A stretch of 64,000 nucleotides of DNA from Petrimonas sp. IBARAKI (GTDB lineage Bacteria > Bacteroidota > Bacteroidia > Bacteroidales > Dysgonomonadaceae). The notes beneath the pieces were generated by a model, which searched no databases, was not told the DNA's origin, and saw only the letters and a program-made list of their open reading frames with translations. Shown piece after piece: positions 9,853 to 19,035 of the stretch. How positions within the stretch are numbered: position 1 is the stretch's first letter; every line of letters starts with the position of its first letter. Location: the NCBI GenBank assembly GCA_002356435.2, contig AP018040.2, forward strand, positions 2,852,001-2,916,000, written 5' to 3'. Position numbers and translations under genes: made by a program.

Positions 9853-12720
9853 ATGACCCCCTTCCTCCTCCGCATAGCACAAGCATTCTATTCCAAATAC
9901 GAAAATGAGATATATAAACTGTCGTTCGTTTTCCCGAACAAACGTGCGGGGGTTTTCTTTCAGAAATACCTGGCTGAAATTGCAGGGAAACCGGTTTTTT
10001 CTCCCCGGATAATTACCATCCAGGAACTGTTTGAATCGCTTTCCGCCTACCGGACCGCCGACAAGACAGAAATGCTGGTAATGCTTTATGAACAATACAT
10101 TCGTATCGGAAGGTCTGAAGAGCTTTTTGATGATTTCCTCTATTGGGGAGAGATATTGCTTAACGATTTCAACGATGTAGACAAACACCTGGCAGATGCC
10201 CGGCAATTGTTCAGAAACATCCACAACCTGAAATCGATGGATGACGACCTGCCCTACCTTACCCCTGAACAGATTAACGCTATACGCCGGTTTTGGACTG
10301 CCTTTATGCCGTACGAAGGCAACGAGACCAAACGGGAGTTTCTGGAAACATGGCAGATTCTGTTCGAGCTCTACACGGCCTTTCGGGAAACCCTACACAG
10401 GAAAGGATACGCTTACGAGGGAATGTTGTTCAGGGAGGTGGCAGAAAGGGCAAAAGAAAAAGAAGACATTGAACTGCCTTTTTCTGAACTGGTTTTTGTC
10501 GGATTGAACGCACTCACACCTACCGAAGTAGAATTGATGAAGTACCTAAGGAACAGGGGTGTTGCCGATTTTTACTGGGATTACGAATCTCCGTTGGTTC
10601 GCGATAAAAAAAACCGTTCATCGCGGTGGATTCAGGAAAACCTGTCGCGCTTCCCTTCAAAACTGGAATTCGGCTCAGGCATTCCGAATGCGGAAAAGCC
10701 CGACATAAACCTTATCGGCATTCCTTCCGGCGTGGGGCAGGCAAAAACTGTGAACCGTCTGCTTTCACAACTGCTCAATAACAAGAGCATTACCGGGTCC
10801 AATGCCGGATTAAACACGGCGATAGTCCTTCCCGACGAAAACCTGTTACTGCCCGTCCTCTATTCCATCCCTCAGGAAATCGAAAAGATAAATGTCACGA
10901 TGGGGTATTCGTTGCAACATTCATCCGTAGCAAGCCTGACGGAAAGCATTGCCCGGCTGCACCACAACACAAGGACAATGGATGGCGAAACGGCGTTTTA
11001 TTTCCGGTTCGTACTGTCGGTGCTCAATCATCCCCTGGTGACCCGGATAGCACCATCCGAAACCGAGGAGTTGAAAGCCTATATCCAACAACACAACCGT
11101 GTTATCCTTACGGTTTCCGAGCTTGGCACGCATCCCTTCCTGAAGCTTATCTTCTCACCCATAGTGGATTGGACAAAAATCGGAGAATACCTGAAATCGA
11201 TATTATCGGAAATTTACCGACACCTGACTTCCGAGAAGCACCCGGATGAAGGGGGATTTACGGGCGACACACGTTCCATTGACCTTGAACGGGAATTTAT
11301 TGTCCAGTATTACAAATCGATAACCCGCCTGCAGGATACGTTATCATCTGTGCAAAACATGTCGATTGACACCTATTTCCGTTTATTTAAGCGATTAACT
11401 GAAAACCTCAGCGTATCATTTTCCGGCGAGCCGTTATCGGGTTTGCAAGTGATGGGAGTACTGGAAACGCGCGTGATAGATTTCGAAAACCTGATCATTC
11501 TATCCATGAACGAAGGTGTTTTTCCACTTAAAAACGCCACCAACTCTTTTGTTCCTTACACCCTCCGTAAAGCTTTTGACTTACCAACTTACGAGCACCA
11601 GGACAGCACATATGCTTACCATTTCTACCGGATGATAAGCCGCGCTAAACGCATTTTCCTCCTCTACGACACACGCACAGAAGAGATGCAGACGGGTGAG
11701 GTTAGCCGCTATTTTTATCAGTTGAAATACTTATACAGCCAGCACTTTCATCTGAAAGAAAGCGTAGTTTCCTACAACGTTTCGGCCCCTCATGTTTCTC
11801 CGGTCTCGGTTGAGAAAACACCCGAAGTGATGCGTAAGCTACAGAAATTTCGTGCCGGCGGCGACGCCAGCTTATCTGCTTCACTCATCAACAATTATAT
11901 CAATTGCCCCTTGCAATTTTATTTTTCTGCCGTTGAAAGACTATCCGAAGAAAAGGAAGTGCAGGAGTCGGTAGAGTCCGATGTATTCGGCACCATGTAT
12001 CATGCCATTATGCAGCACCTTTACAACCGTTACAGGGGCAAGTCGGTCCTGCCGGATACATTGAACGCCATAATCCAAAACGATGATTACCTGACCGACC
12101 TGATTGAGCGATCTTTTGCCGAACATTATTTCAAGCAAAAAGATAAACCACGCGCACTCACGGGGCATCATTTCCTGATCGGAGAAATTCTGCGCGATTA
12201 TGTAAAGCAGACTCTTCGGTTCGACACATCGTTCACACCGTTTGAGTATGTGGATTCGGAATTCGTTTTCAGGTCAATCCACCAGGTTTCAGGTGATTTA
12301 TCGGTAAATATAAAAGGAAGTATCGACCGGATAGATAAGGTAGCCGGGAGATTACGCATTATTGATTATAAATCGGGGAAAGGCGAATTAAATTTCAGGA
12401 ATATTGAACAGCTTTTCGACAACACCAAAGTTAATCGCCCCTACCAGATATTGCAGGTTTTTATTTATGCACTTTTTTATAACAGTCCATTACCGGTTTC
12501 TCCTGCCGTTTATTACCTGAGGAATATTTTCAGGGAACACAACCCGGCCATTACCTTTGCAGGGGAGCCCATCACCGATATTTCGGTTTATTTATCCGCG
12601 TTTACTGAAAAATTAAATGTTTATCTAGAAGAAATCTTCGATAAAGACATTCCTTTCGTCCAAACACAAAACGAAAAAAACTGCGAATGGTGCGCATTTA
12701 AGGATATTTGCAGAAGATAA
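9853..12720 (+). CDS. AddB-like PD-(D/E)XK nuclease with Fe-S cysteine cage
   Basis: A 955-residue protein of the Bacteroidota AddB/RexB-like family, expected to act in double-strand-break end processing. The N-terminal half resembles an inactivated UvrD-like helicase (SFVFPNKRAGVFFQKYL at the start, but no Walker A lysine motif). The C-terminal nuclease has H717, D825 in GSIDRID, and D838 and K840 in IDYKSGKG. Four cysteines, C685 (YINCPLQFYF) and C944, C947 and C953 (CEWCAFKDIC), match the iron-sulfur staple of AddB. No AddA/RecB-like helicase gene is in the window, so the partner must be elsewhere. Confidence 0.78.
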   Translation: MTPFLLRIAQAFYSKYENEIYKLSFVFPNKRAGVFFQKYLAEIAGKPVFSPRIITIQELFESLSAYRTADKTEMLVMLYEQYIRIGRSEELFDDFLYWGEILLNDFNDVDKHLADARQLFRNIHNLKSMDDDLPYLTPEQINAIRRFWTAFMPYEGNETKREFLETWQILFELYTAFRETLHRKGYAYEGMLFREVAERAKEKEDIELPFSELVFVGLNALTPTEVELMKYLRNRGVADFYWDYESPLVRDKKNRSSRWIQENLSRFPSKLEFGSGIPNAEKPDINLIGIPSGVGQAKTVNRLLSQLLNNKSITGSNAGLNTAIVLPDENLLLPVLYSIPQEIEKINVTMGYSLQHSSVASLTESIARLHHNTRTMDGETAFYFRFVLSVLNHPLVTRIAPSETEELKAYIQQHNRVILTVSELGTHPFLKLIFSPIVDWTKIGEYLKSILSEIYRHLTSEKHPDEGGFTGDTRSIDLEREFIVQYYKSITRLQDTLSSVQNMSIDTYFRLFKRLTENLSVSFSGEPLSGLQVMGVLETRVIDFENLIILSMNEGVFPLKNATNSFVPYTLRKAFDLPTYEHQDSTYAYHFYRMISRAKRIFLLYDTRTEEMQTGEVSRYFYQLKYLYSQHFHLKESVVSYNVSAPHVSPVSVEKTPEVMRKLQKFRAGGDASLSASLINNYINCPLQFYFSAVERLSEEKEVQESVESDVFGTMYHAIMQHLYNRYRGKSVLPDTLNAIIQNDDYLTDLIERSFAEHYFKQKDKPRALTGHHFLIGEILRDYVKQTLRFDTSFTPFEYVDSEFVFRSIHQVSGDLSVNIKGSIDRIDKVAGRLRIIDYKSGKGELNFRNIEQLFDNTKVNRPYQILQVFIYALFYNSPLPVSPAVYYLRNIFREHNPAITFAGEPITDISVYLSAFTEKLNVYLEEIFDKDIPFVQTQNEKNCEWCAFKDICRR

Positions 12721-12764
12721 CGGAAATTATTCTGTTTTCCTGTCCTTTTTTGGATTAAAATAAC

Positions 12765-12772
12765 TACTTTTG
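12765..12772 (+). promoter_or_regulatory. Probable -7 element of the PEGA lipoprotein gene
   Basis: TACTTTTG fits TAnnTTTG and lies 43 bp before the ATG at 12816. An AT-rich leader (TTTTAAATTTTAAATTTT) follows. No convincing -33 element was found. Confidence 0.4.
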
Positions 12773-12815
12773 CCCTATAACACTTTCTGGTTTTAAATTT
12801 TAAATTTTAACAAAA

Positions 12816-13271
12816 ATGAAAAAAACGAAACTATTATCGAAAGCTATTTCGTTGATGTTGGCTGGAGCCATTTTATTTGCAAGTTGTAGCAGCAGCACCC
12901 TTATTCAATCCAGTCCAAGCGGTGCAAAGGTGTACCTCAACGGCGAGTATGCCGGGGTTACCCCATACACACATACCGACACCAAGATTGTGGGAAGTAG
13001 CACGCAGGTGAGATTAGAAAAAGAAGGTTATGAAACACTGAATACCGCTTTTTCCAGAAATGAAGATGCCGATGTGGGAGCTATCATTGGTGGGATTTTC
13101 TTCCTGTTCCCGTTTTTGTGGACCATGAAGTATAAACCTGTACGCACTTACGAGTTGGTTCCGTCAGGAAATGCCTCACTAACAGGAAGCGACAATATTA
13201 CAACTGCACAAAAGGGATTGGTAAAAGATGCAAATGGAAATGAATACATTTCCGGTGTGCTGAAAGATTAA
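12816..13271 (+). CDS. PEGA-domain lipoprotein
   Basis: A 151-residue small lipoprotein. The signal peptide ends in the lipobox FASC with C24 as the lipidated residue. A PEGA-type motif follows (IQSSPSGAKVYLNGEYAGVTPYTH), as found in surface-layer-like and cell-envelope proteins. A short hydrophobic stretch, GAIIGGIFFLFPFLWTMKY (about residues 88-106), lies in the middle. The cellular role is unknown. It is followed by a perfect hairpin shared with the convergent ovoA gene. Confidence 0.7.
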   Translation: MKKTKLLSKAISLMLAGAILFASCSSSTLIQSSPSGAKVYLNGEYAGVTPYTHTDTKIVGSSTQVRLEKEGYETLNTAFSRNEDADVGAIIGGIFFLFPFLWTMKYKPVRTYELVPSGNASLTGSDNITTAQKGLVKDANGNEYISGVLKD

Positions 13272-13290
13272 TCCTCAGTATATACTTACA

Positions 13291-13327
13291 AAAGAAAAGA
13301 CAATCTCACCGATTGTCTTTTCTTTTT
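13291..13327. terminator. Bidirectional terminator between the PEGA lipoprotein and ovoA
   Basis: A perfect 15-bp stem (13291-13305 with 13311-13325) surrounds a 5-nt loop, with T-rich flanks in both directions. The ovoA stop codon (13306-13308) lies in the loop, so one arm encodes the end of OvoA. Confidence 0.85.
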
Positions 13328-15429
13328 CTCCTCTTCCACACCGTTGTTTCCAATACCCTGTTTTCGGTAATGCGGGAAGTTTTTCTCACGGTGAGTTCCA
13401 TGTCAAACGGCTCACGTTCCATCCCAAAATGATTTCCGAGTACCGCTTTCAATCCATCCAGTGTAGTTACAGGCTCTCCGTCCTTCTTAAATCCACCCAG
13501 CCACTTTTCGCGCTGCGTCCTCAACAGATCCCAGTTATAAGAAGATACAATAACGAGATAACCTCCATCGTTCACCCGTTCGTGAATGTGCGACAAAAAC
13601 AAGCCCGGATCACTCAGTTCCTCCAACAGGTTGGGCATAACGATAATGTCGTATCCCGTATAATTGGGTTTCAGATTCATGGCATCGGCCTGCATAAAAA
13701 GAAGGCTCCCTTTTCCTTTTTCGAGTCCGAAATCCGATAAGACCACATCGCGGAAATGGACCAGTTCCCCTTCGTCTTTCATCGTATAACGCATGTATCC
13801 CTGTTCCTGCAACTGAATGGGAATACGAATCATGCGGGCAGTGAAATCCAGCGCGGTAACATCATTGAAATACTGTGCCAGTTCAAAAGCCAATCGTCCG
13901 GTATCAGCGTTCAAGTCGAGAACCCGGCTTTCGGTTTTTCCTTTCGCCACATCCACAACTATTTCTGCAAGACGTTTCGAGAAATTCGTTTCCTGTGAAT
14001 ACGCATCACCCCAATTGTTCTCGCACGATAACGTAACTTCTTCGTCGGTCTCGTAATCAGCGCTTTGAATATTTAGCGGAGCATCCGATTGCACGTAACG
14101 GAATCCGGCATGCTGATAAAAATGACGGCGAAAAGCATAACGTGAATGCAACGTAGCTTCATTCCCGGTAGAAATCCATGATCCCCCTTTTATCAGGTTG
14201 TGTTTACCATCGAACGTGGGGGTGGAAAAATCATCGTACAAGGGATGTACCTTGAAACCGGGGAAACCGGTGATTGGTGTTTCCGTCCATTGCCACACAT
14301 TTCCCAGCACGTCATAAAAATCGCCCTGTTGGAATTTATCCACCGGGCAGGGCGACGTGCCATATTCAAGATTAATGTTTCCCGGCGTAGTCTCCCACCC
14401 CATTACGTCTTTTAATCCCGAAACCTGATGCAACCTGTACCATTCAGCTTCCGTTGGCAACCGGTAGGCCTGTCCGGTTTTTTCACTTTTCCAGTTACAG
14501 AAAGCTTTTGCTTCCAGGTAGTTTACTTCAACGGGCCAGTTCCACGGCATCAGCACCTCTTCGGCAACCAACCGTAACCGGTATCCGTTCTCGTCTTTTC
14601 GCCAGAAAAGCGGCATCTCTGCTTGTTTAAAGTTTCGCCAGCTCCATCCTTCTTCCGTCCAGTATTTTTCAGCTTCATACCCTCCGTCTTCCATGAATTC
14701 CAAAAACTCCCGGTTCGAAGTCAGGTATCTGGCCGCTTTAAAACCGGCAACCTCTTCGGTATAATCTCCGTACTCGTTGTCCCACCCGTAAAAAGGATGA
14801 TCCTTCGGTTTCCCCAGTTTCATCGTCGCCCCTTCCACATCGACAAGTTCATTTTGCGGAGCGCTTCCCGTCTCCGGGCAACGTTTGCCAAACAAATCCG
14901 ACACCACCTTATCCAACGGCAATTGCCGGATGAGTACCGACGATGTTTCCAGGTGAATCCTTTCGTGTTCAATTCCCATCATAATTATCCAGAAAGGACT
15001 CTCCCAATCAATAGGGAGCAACAAGGGAGCCGTATCGATAATACGAAGTATGGCTTCTTTGGCTTTGTCGCGGTAATGACGTACTTCGGAAACAGGCGGC
15101 CAATCGTAATGGTTGTTGTCGAGGTCGTCCCAACTCATCTCATCCACGCCAATGGCAAAAATGGACTCAAATTTCGGGTTAATGCGTCTATCGATAATCT
15201 TCCCCAAAAAAAGTTTATTAATAAAGAACACAGCCGTGTGCCCCAGATAAAACAGAATAATGTGGCGTAAGGGATCGCCCCGGTGATAAAATACTTCATC
15301 CGACTTTAATTGCGTATAAAGCAGTTCGTCCACAGCCCACGTTTTCAGGAAATATTCCCGAATCTCCCTTCTCTTTTCTTCCGGCATACCGGAACGCAGG
15401 TCAATTGTTTTTGTAAGTAATTCTTTCAT
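13306..15429 (-). CDS. ovoA: 5-histidylcysteine sulfoxide synthase / mercaptohistidine methyltransferase (OvoA)
   Basis: OvoA joins cysteine to C5 of histidine with O2 and later N-methylates the thiol-histidine, giving ovothiol A once a lyase (OvoB) acts. The 707-residue protein has the expected three parts. A DinB_2-like iron domain carries HERIHLE (H155, H159, E161; H64 is the likely third ligand). An FGE/SUMF1 domain includes GNVWQWTETPI and IKGGSWISTGNE. A C-terminal SAM methyltransferase begins near residue 445. In the latter, motif I reads LDLNADTGRLAFELA rather than the usual glycine-rich form. I use M at 15429, preceded by an A-run; the ATG at 15504 overlaps the upstream gene. It follows a GNAT gene in an operon; no OvoB-like lyase is nearby. 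Confidence 0.88.
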   Translation of the reverse strand: MKELLTKTIDLRSGMPEEKRREIREYFLKTWAVDELLYTQLKSDEVFYHRGDPLRHIILFYLGHTAVFFINKLFLGKIIDRRINPKFESIFAIGVDEMSWDDLDNNHYDWPPVSEVRHYRDKAKEAILRIIDTAPLLLPIDWESPFWIIMMGIEHERIHLETSSVLIRQLPLDKVVSDLFGKRCPETGSAPQNELVDVEGATMKLGKPKDHPFYGWDNEYGDYTEEVAGFKAARYLTSNREFLEFMEDGGYEAEKYWTEEGWSWRNFKQAEMPLFWRKDENGYRLRLVAEEVLMPWNWPVEVNYLEAKAFCNWKSEKTGQAYRLPTEAEWYRLHQVSGLKDVMGWETTPGNINLEYGTSPCPVDKFQQGDFYDVLGNVWQWTETPITGFPGFKVHPLYDDFSTPTFDGKHNLIKGGSWISTGNEATLHSRYAFRRHFYQHAGFRYVQSDAPLNIQSADYETDEEVTLSCENNWGDAYSQETNFSKRLAEIVVDVAKGKTESRVLDLNADTGRLAFELAQYFNDVTALDFTARMIRIPIQLQEQGYMRYTMKDEGELVHFRDVVLSDFGLEKGKGSLLFMQADAMNLKPNYTGYDIIVMPNLLEELSDPGLFLSHIHERVNDGGYLVIVSSYNWDLLRTQREKWLGGFKKDGEPVTTLDGLKAVLGNHFGMEREPFDMELTVRKTSRITENRVLETTVWKRRKRKDNR

Positions 15430-15500
15430 TTTTTTAAACAGATTAATAGAACCAGGAACCGAGACCGCTTCGCTTTTAGACTTCTTGACTTCTCCTCTTC

Positions 15501-16070
15501 TCAACTTCTTAATTCCTGTCTTCTTATTTCTTTCGTCATATAGATCTTTCTCATTTCAAATTTCTCATTTTGAGAACGATATTTCGTCTGTATTATGTCC
15601 ACAACGGGCTGGAAACCCAACTTTTCGTACAACGACAAGGCAGGCTTATTTTCCTCCCAGACCCGTATTACCACATCCGAATAGTTATCTTTCACCCGCT
15701 GTAAAAAACTTTCAAACAGTTCAGAGGCAACTCCTTTTCCCCGAAAGTCGGAATGCGTCATTACCTCAGCAATATAAACGGAAGTTTCAACGGGAACCTG
15801 CGGACATCTATCACGGGGAAATTCCCTGTCAAACGACAACGGAAACGCGATCAGCACACCTGCCAGTTTACCTTCCGCAAAAGCCATATTCCCCCAACCG
15901 TTCCGGAGCATCTCATCCAGCGTGCTTTCGGCTGATTCATGCGGTATATACTGAGCATGTTCGCCTGTCGTAAAAGTGTTTAAATACAAACCAAGGATCT
16001 TTTCCCTGAACTTGGGATAATTGAACAAATCCAACCCAAAAACACGAATTTGCAAGGCTTCTTCTTTCAT
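15501..16070 (-). CDS. GNAT-family N-acetyltransferase
   Basis: A 189-residue cytosolic acetyltransferase. The acetyl-CoA binding motif A is visible as VYIAEVMTHSDFRGKGVASELF, and motif B as VIRVWEENKPALSLYEKLGF. The acceptor substrate is unknown. It lies directly upstream of ovoA (71 bp gap, or overlapping if ovoA uses its first ATG), so an accessory role in thiol-histidine metabolism is possible but is inference only. Confidence 0.8.
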   Translation of the reverse strand: MKEEALQIRVFGLDLFNYPKFREKILGLYLNTFTTGEHAQYIPHESAESTLDEMLRNGWGNMAFAEGKLAGVLIAFPLSFDREFPRDRCPQVPVETSVYIAEVMTHSDFRGKGVASELFESFLQRVKDNYSDVVIRVWEENKPALSLYEKLGFQPVVDIIQTKYRSQNEKFEMRKIYMTKEIRRQELRS

Positions 16071-16121
16071 AAATCAACGATTGACTGTTGAACAAACAAA
16101 CCAGCTACCTTGTTCGATGGA

Positions 16122-18068
16122 TCACCAGCCGCCGACTCTGCCACCGCCGCCGCCCATTCCAGAAAAACCGCCGCCAAAAGAACCGCTGCTCCAGTTTCCA
16201 CCACCTGAGCCGGATGTCTGCGGAGGAGTTGCTGCGTGATTAACGGTATTCGACAAGGTGCTGTTGAGCATATGTCCAAAACGGGCAGGCTGCAGAACCG
16301 TTCCCGTATACCAGGGCGGCTGGTAGGGTTGCGGCTGCTGCATAGAGCTTAATATCGTGCTTTCAAACTTCTCGCCCCAAACATCTTCCATGTCCAATGC
16401 GATGGCATAAGGCAATAACTGTTCGAAAATTTCAGGGGTGACCGTTGGCGGATTAAAAAACTGCAATTGCTTTTCTTCTGCCGTATCCATATACATTTTC
16501 AATCCTTCAACCTGCGATTGGAGGTAGAGTTTCCGTTCACCCGGACGCTTAATCAGAAAGCCATATGCTATAAAGCTAGTGATTATAAGCGGGAGGCCAA
16601 TAATAAATCCAACAGCGTTTACCGACAGGGAATTTCCAGAAAAGAAAAGCAACAGGCTCAACGACCCGACAACCAATGCGGCTCCCAGGACAAGACCGAA
16701 CCACCGGATTCTGGATTTCTTCAGTATTCTCCGCAAAATCAGCGATAGAAGTGTCACAACGGGAAAGGACACCAAGGCAACGGCTATAAACGTACCGATC
16801 TGATCTGCGGGCTCAAACCTCACAAAGTACAGCAGAGAACTGAAATACAGGATCAGCATAATCCAGGGCAGCACCATAAATTTACGGTTGGCACCTTCTT
16901 TCAATACCGGCTTGTATTGTTTGTTGAGATCGTCCCTGAACGAATTCATCAGGTTCGCTATGCCGGAATCATATTCCCCGTCAAGCACCACTTCATCTTC
17001 ATCCTTGAAAAGGTTCTGCAGAACCGTGCTTTCTTCCCGGGGAAGCATATTATCGTCTTTCTTCGTCCTGATGAGCGTATAGACCCGGTCTTTCCGCCTC
17101 AAGAAAGATGACCTTTCGGTTTCTTTAATGCGCAAAAATCCCTTTACGGCCAGGTTCACAATGGAGGGTGTTATCAGGTCATCCCAATATTTTTCTTTGT
17201 AAAGCATACCTACGCTTGCGGGAGATAATCCTTCGGGCGGTGAGAATTGTGGAATTACCACAGGCTTCGGCGGATCAATTCCGTATTTCCGCCACGTGAA
17301 GAAATAATAAGCAAACAGCAATAAAAAAATAAGGGCACTAACAATGGGCAACCCATTTTTATCGAAGAAAGTGTCCGGGACAGGTTTGGAGTATCCGCTT
17401 TTCCGCCTCTCCGGCTGACGGACAATACCCTTTGTAAATCCAACGGAGACGGTCAGCATTTCCTGCGGTTCCAGACTGACAGCTTCCAGGTACAACAACC
17501 CATCGGGCAACGTGTCGGCCCTGCAGTTACTCTCCGACGACCCGTATCTACCCGTGTAACAACGGTAACTCAACACTTTAGCACCTTCGGGAAGTCGAAT
17601 AACGGCGCTTACGGTATCGAGTGGATAATCCGACAGCGCATTTACATTCCAGGTTAACTCGTCGTAACCTTCAAAAAAACCGATTTGCCCGGCGGTCTTG
17701 TAGTCAAGAGTATATACATGCCAACCGTTATCCAGAAGCACATTCTTGTTGCCAACATAAATCACCCTGTCACTCCCTTCCCGTTCGGTAAAAAAACTTT
17801 CCGGCTCCCCATCCCTTTTCACGCTTTCGATATCGTAATCCACAGGCACCTTGTCCCCGTCCTTGTCGGATCGGATCAACGGCAAGGCACGGGTGATCCC
17901 ACGCTTAAAAATTACCCCTTTAACATATACACGCACATCTTCCCGGACAGAAATGTATCCTGAAGTATCAACCCTCACTTCAGAACGGAACGTATATACC
18001 TTTTCTTCCTGAGCAAAACTCGACAAAAAGAAAAGCGCGGTAAAAAGAAAACACAAAACGCGTTGCAT
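16122..18068 (-). CDS. DUF2207 membrane protein, LemA partner
   Basis: A 648-residue protein with a cleavable signal peptide (about 1-20) and an extracytoplasmic DUF2207 domain (about 21-235). A membrane helix follows near 242-262 (SALIFLLLFAYYFFTW), then a cytosolic region and three more hydrophobic segments (about 400-500). The C-terminus is a glycine/serine-rich tail with GGGF and GMGGGGG runs. DUF2207 proteins are repeatedly encoded next to LemA and are thought to form a membrane complex of unknown function. Here the stop of lemA is immediately adjacent to the ATG (18068/18069), so the pair is surely co-translated. Confidence 0.8.
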   Translation of the reverse strand: MQRVLCFLFTALFFLSSFAQEEKVYTFRSEVRVDTSGYISVREDVRVYVKGVIFKRGITRALPLIRSDKDGDKVPVDYDIESVKRDGEPESFFTEREGSDRVIYVGNKNVLLDNGWHVYTLDYKTAGQIGFFEGYDELTWNVNALSDYPLDTVSAVIRLPEGAKVLSYRCYTGRYGSSESNCRADTLPDGLLYLEAVSLEPQEMLTVSVGFTKGIVRQPERRKSGYSKPVPDTFFDKNGLPIVSALIFLLLFAYYFFTWRKYGIDPPKPVVIPQFSPPEGLSPASVGMLYKEKYWDDLITPSIVNLAVKGFLRIKETERSSFLRRKDRVYTLIRTKKDDNMLPREESTVLQNLFKDEDEVVLDGEYDSGIANLMNSFRDDLNKQYKPVLKEGANRKFMVLPWIMLILYFSSLLYFVRFEPADQIGTFIAVALVSFPVVTLLSLILRRILKKSRIRWFGLVLGAALVVGSLSLLLFFSGNSLSVNAVGFIIGLPLIITSFIAYGFLIKRPGERKLYLQSQVEGLKMYMDTAEEKQLQFFNPPTVTPEIFEQLLPYAIALDMEDVWGEKFESTILSSMQQPQPYQPPWYTGTVLQPARFGHMLNSTLSNTVNHAATPPQTSGSGGGNWSSGSFGGGFSGMGGGGGRVGGW

Positions 18069-18635
18069 TCAGAATTTCACTTGTGGAGCGGTTTTCTCCT
18101 GTTCGTTTTCCAATTCAAAGAAAAGAGATTTGGTAAAGTTGAACATCCCGGCAATTATGTTGCTCGGAAATGTATCGATAACAATGTTCTTATCACGGAC
18201 AGAACCGTTATAGAACCGGCGAGACTTTTCGATATCCGATTCAATAAGGCTAAGCTGGTGCTGCAATTGCATAAAGTTTTCGTTGGCTTTCAAATCGGGG
18301 TATTGTTCAGCAACAGCCAGCAGATTCATCAATGCCCGGTTCAGGTCGTTCTCTGCCGTTTCCTGAGATTTCAGGTCTTTTGCGCTCATTGCATGGGCAC
18401 GCGCCTGCGTCACCTTATTAAAGGTCTCACTCTCGTGCGTGGCATATCCTTTCACCGTTTCCACCAAGTTTGGAATGAGGTCGTACCGTTTCTTCAACTG
18501 TACATTTATTCCGCTCCACGCCTCTTCAACAAGTGTTCTCAGCTTAACCAGCCTGTTGTAGATTGAAATGCCATAAAACAGAAAGATTACCGCCAAGGCA
18601 AGGAGGACTATTAAAACAACAATTCCTGTTCCCAT
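18069..18635 (-). CDS. lemA: LemA family protein
   Basis: A 188-residue protein with one N-terminal membrane helix (about 5-25, IVVLIVLLALAVIFLFYGI). A helical-bundle domain follows with LemA hallmarks: YNRLVKLRTLVEEAWSGINVQLKKRYDLIPNLV and RRFYNGSVRDKN. The family is widespread, and its role at the membrane is not established. It is the first gene of the lemA-DUF2207-GNAT-ovoA run. The ~400-bp gap upstream holds a palindromic repeat (18733-18804) and AT-rich DNA; I could not assign a promoter confidently. Confidence 0.9.
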   Translation of the reverse strand: MGTGIVVLIVLLALAVIFLFYGISIYNRLVKLRTLVEEAWSGINVQLKKRYDLIPNLVETVKGYATHESETFNKVTQARAHAMSAKDLKSQETAENDLNRALMNLLAVAEQYPDLKANENFMQLQHQLSLIESDIEKSRRFYNGSVRDKNIVIDTFPSNIIAGMFNFTKSLFFELENEQEKTAPQVKF

Positions 18636-18732
18636 AATCGATATAATTTAATTGGTTTTAAGTTGATGCGATAAAGGTATATAAATTTTTGTAATCTCTA
18701 TCGTTACCCCAAACGCAAGCCGGAAGGAATAA

Positions 18733-18804
18733 ATGAACATTCTCGTTAAGTTAAATGGGTAAAGCCAAGCTTGCTTGAGCTGTGGCCATAGCGAGAAAAT
18801 GTCT
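18733..18804 (-). repeat. REP/MITE-like palindromic repeat, copy B
   Basis: Read on the minus strand, it aligns over about 68 bp with the repeat at 25376-25445. Shared blocks include CTCGCTATGGC, CTTGGCTTTAC and CATTTAACTTAACGA. Outer arms ACATT.CTCG/CGAGAATGT and inner arms CAAGC/GCTTG can pair. The pairing is kept in both copies by compensatory changes. It fills part of the 400-bp lemA/adh gap. Confidence 0.6.
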
Positions 18805-19035
18805 CCAAATCCATCCCAAAATAGGCATAAAACAGGACATAAAAAAAATCAAAACAGTTTCTGAATGTTTTCTTAAAAACAAAAATTAATTACACTTGTT
18901 CAACGAGTAACAGTTAAATATTTTTTCTTAATTTTGACATCTGCAGAATTGTTCACCATACCACTGAGTAAATTCAGTAGAGCAGTAAACAACACCCAAA
19001 TAAATTTACAACCGAATAAAAAACTGAATAACCGT

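Noticed and set aside
14623-15270. 215-codon open frame antisense to ovoA
   Set aside because: The ovoA frame holds all conserved motifs; the antisense frame has no recognisable domain.
18894-18936. Promoter for the iron alcohol dehydrogenase gene
   Set aside because: TAATTTTG at 18929-18936 fits the -7 pattern, but the nearest TTG is about 30 bp upstream, so the spacing is wrong.
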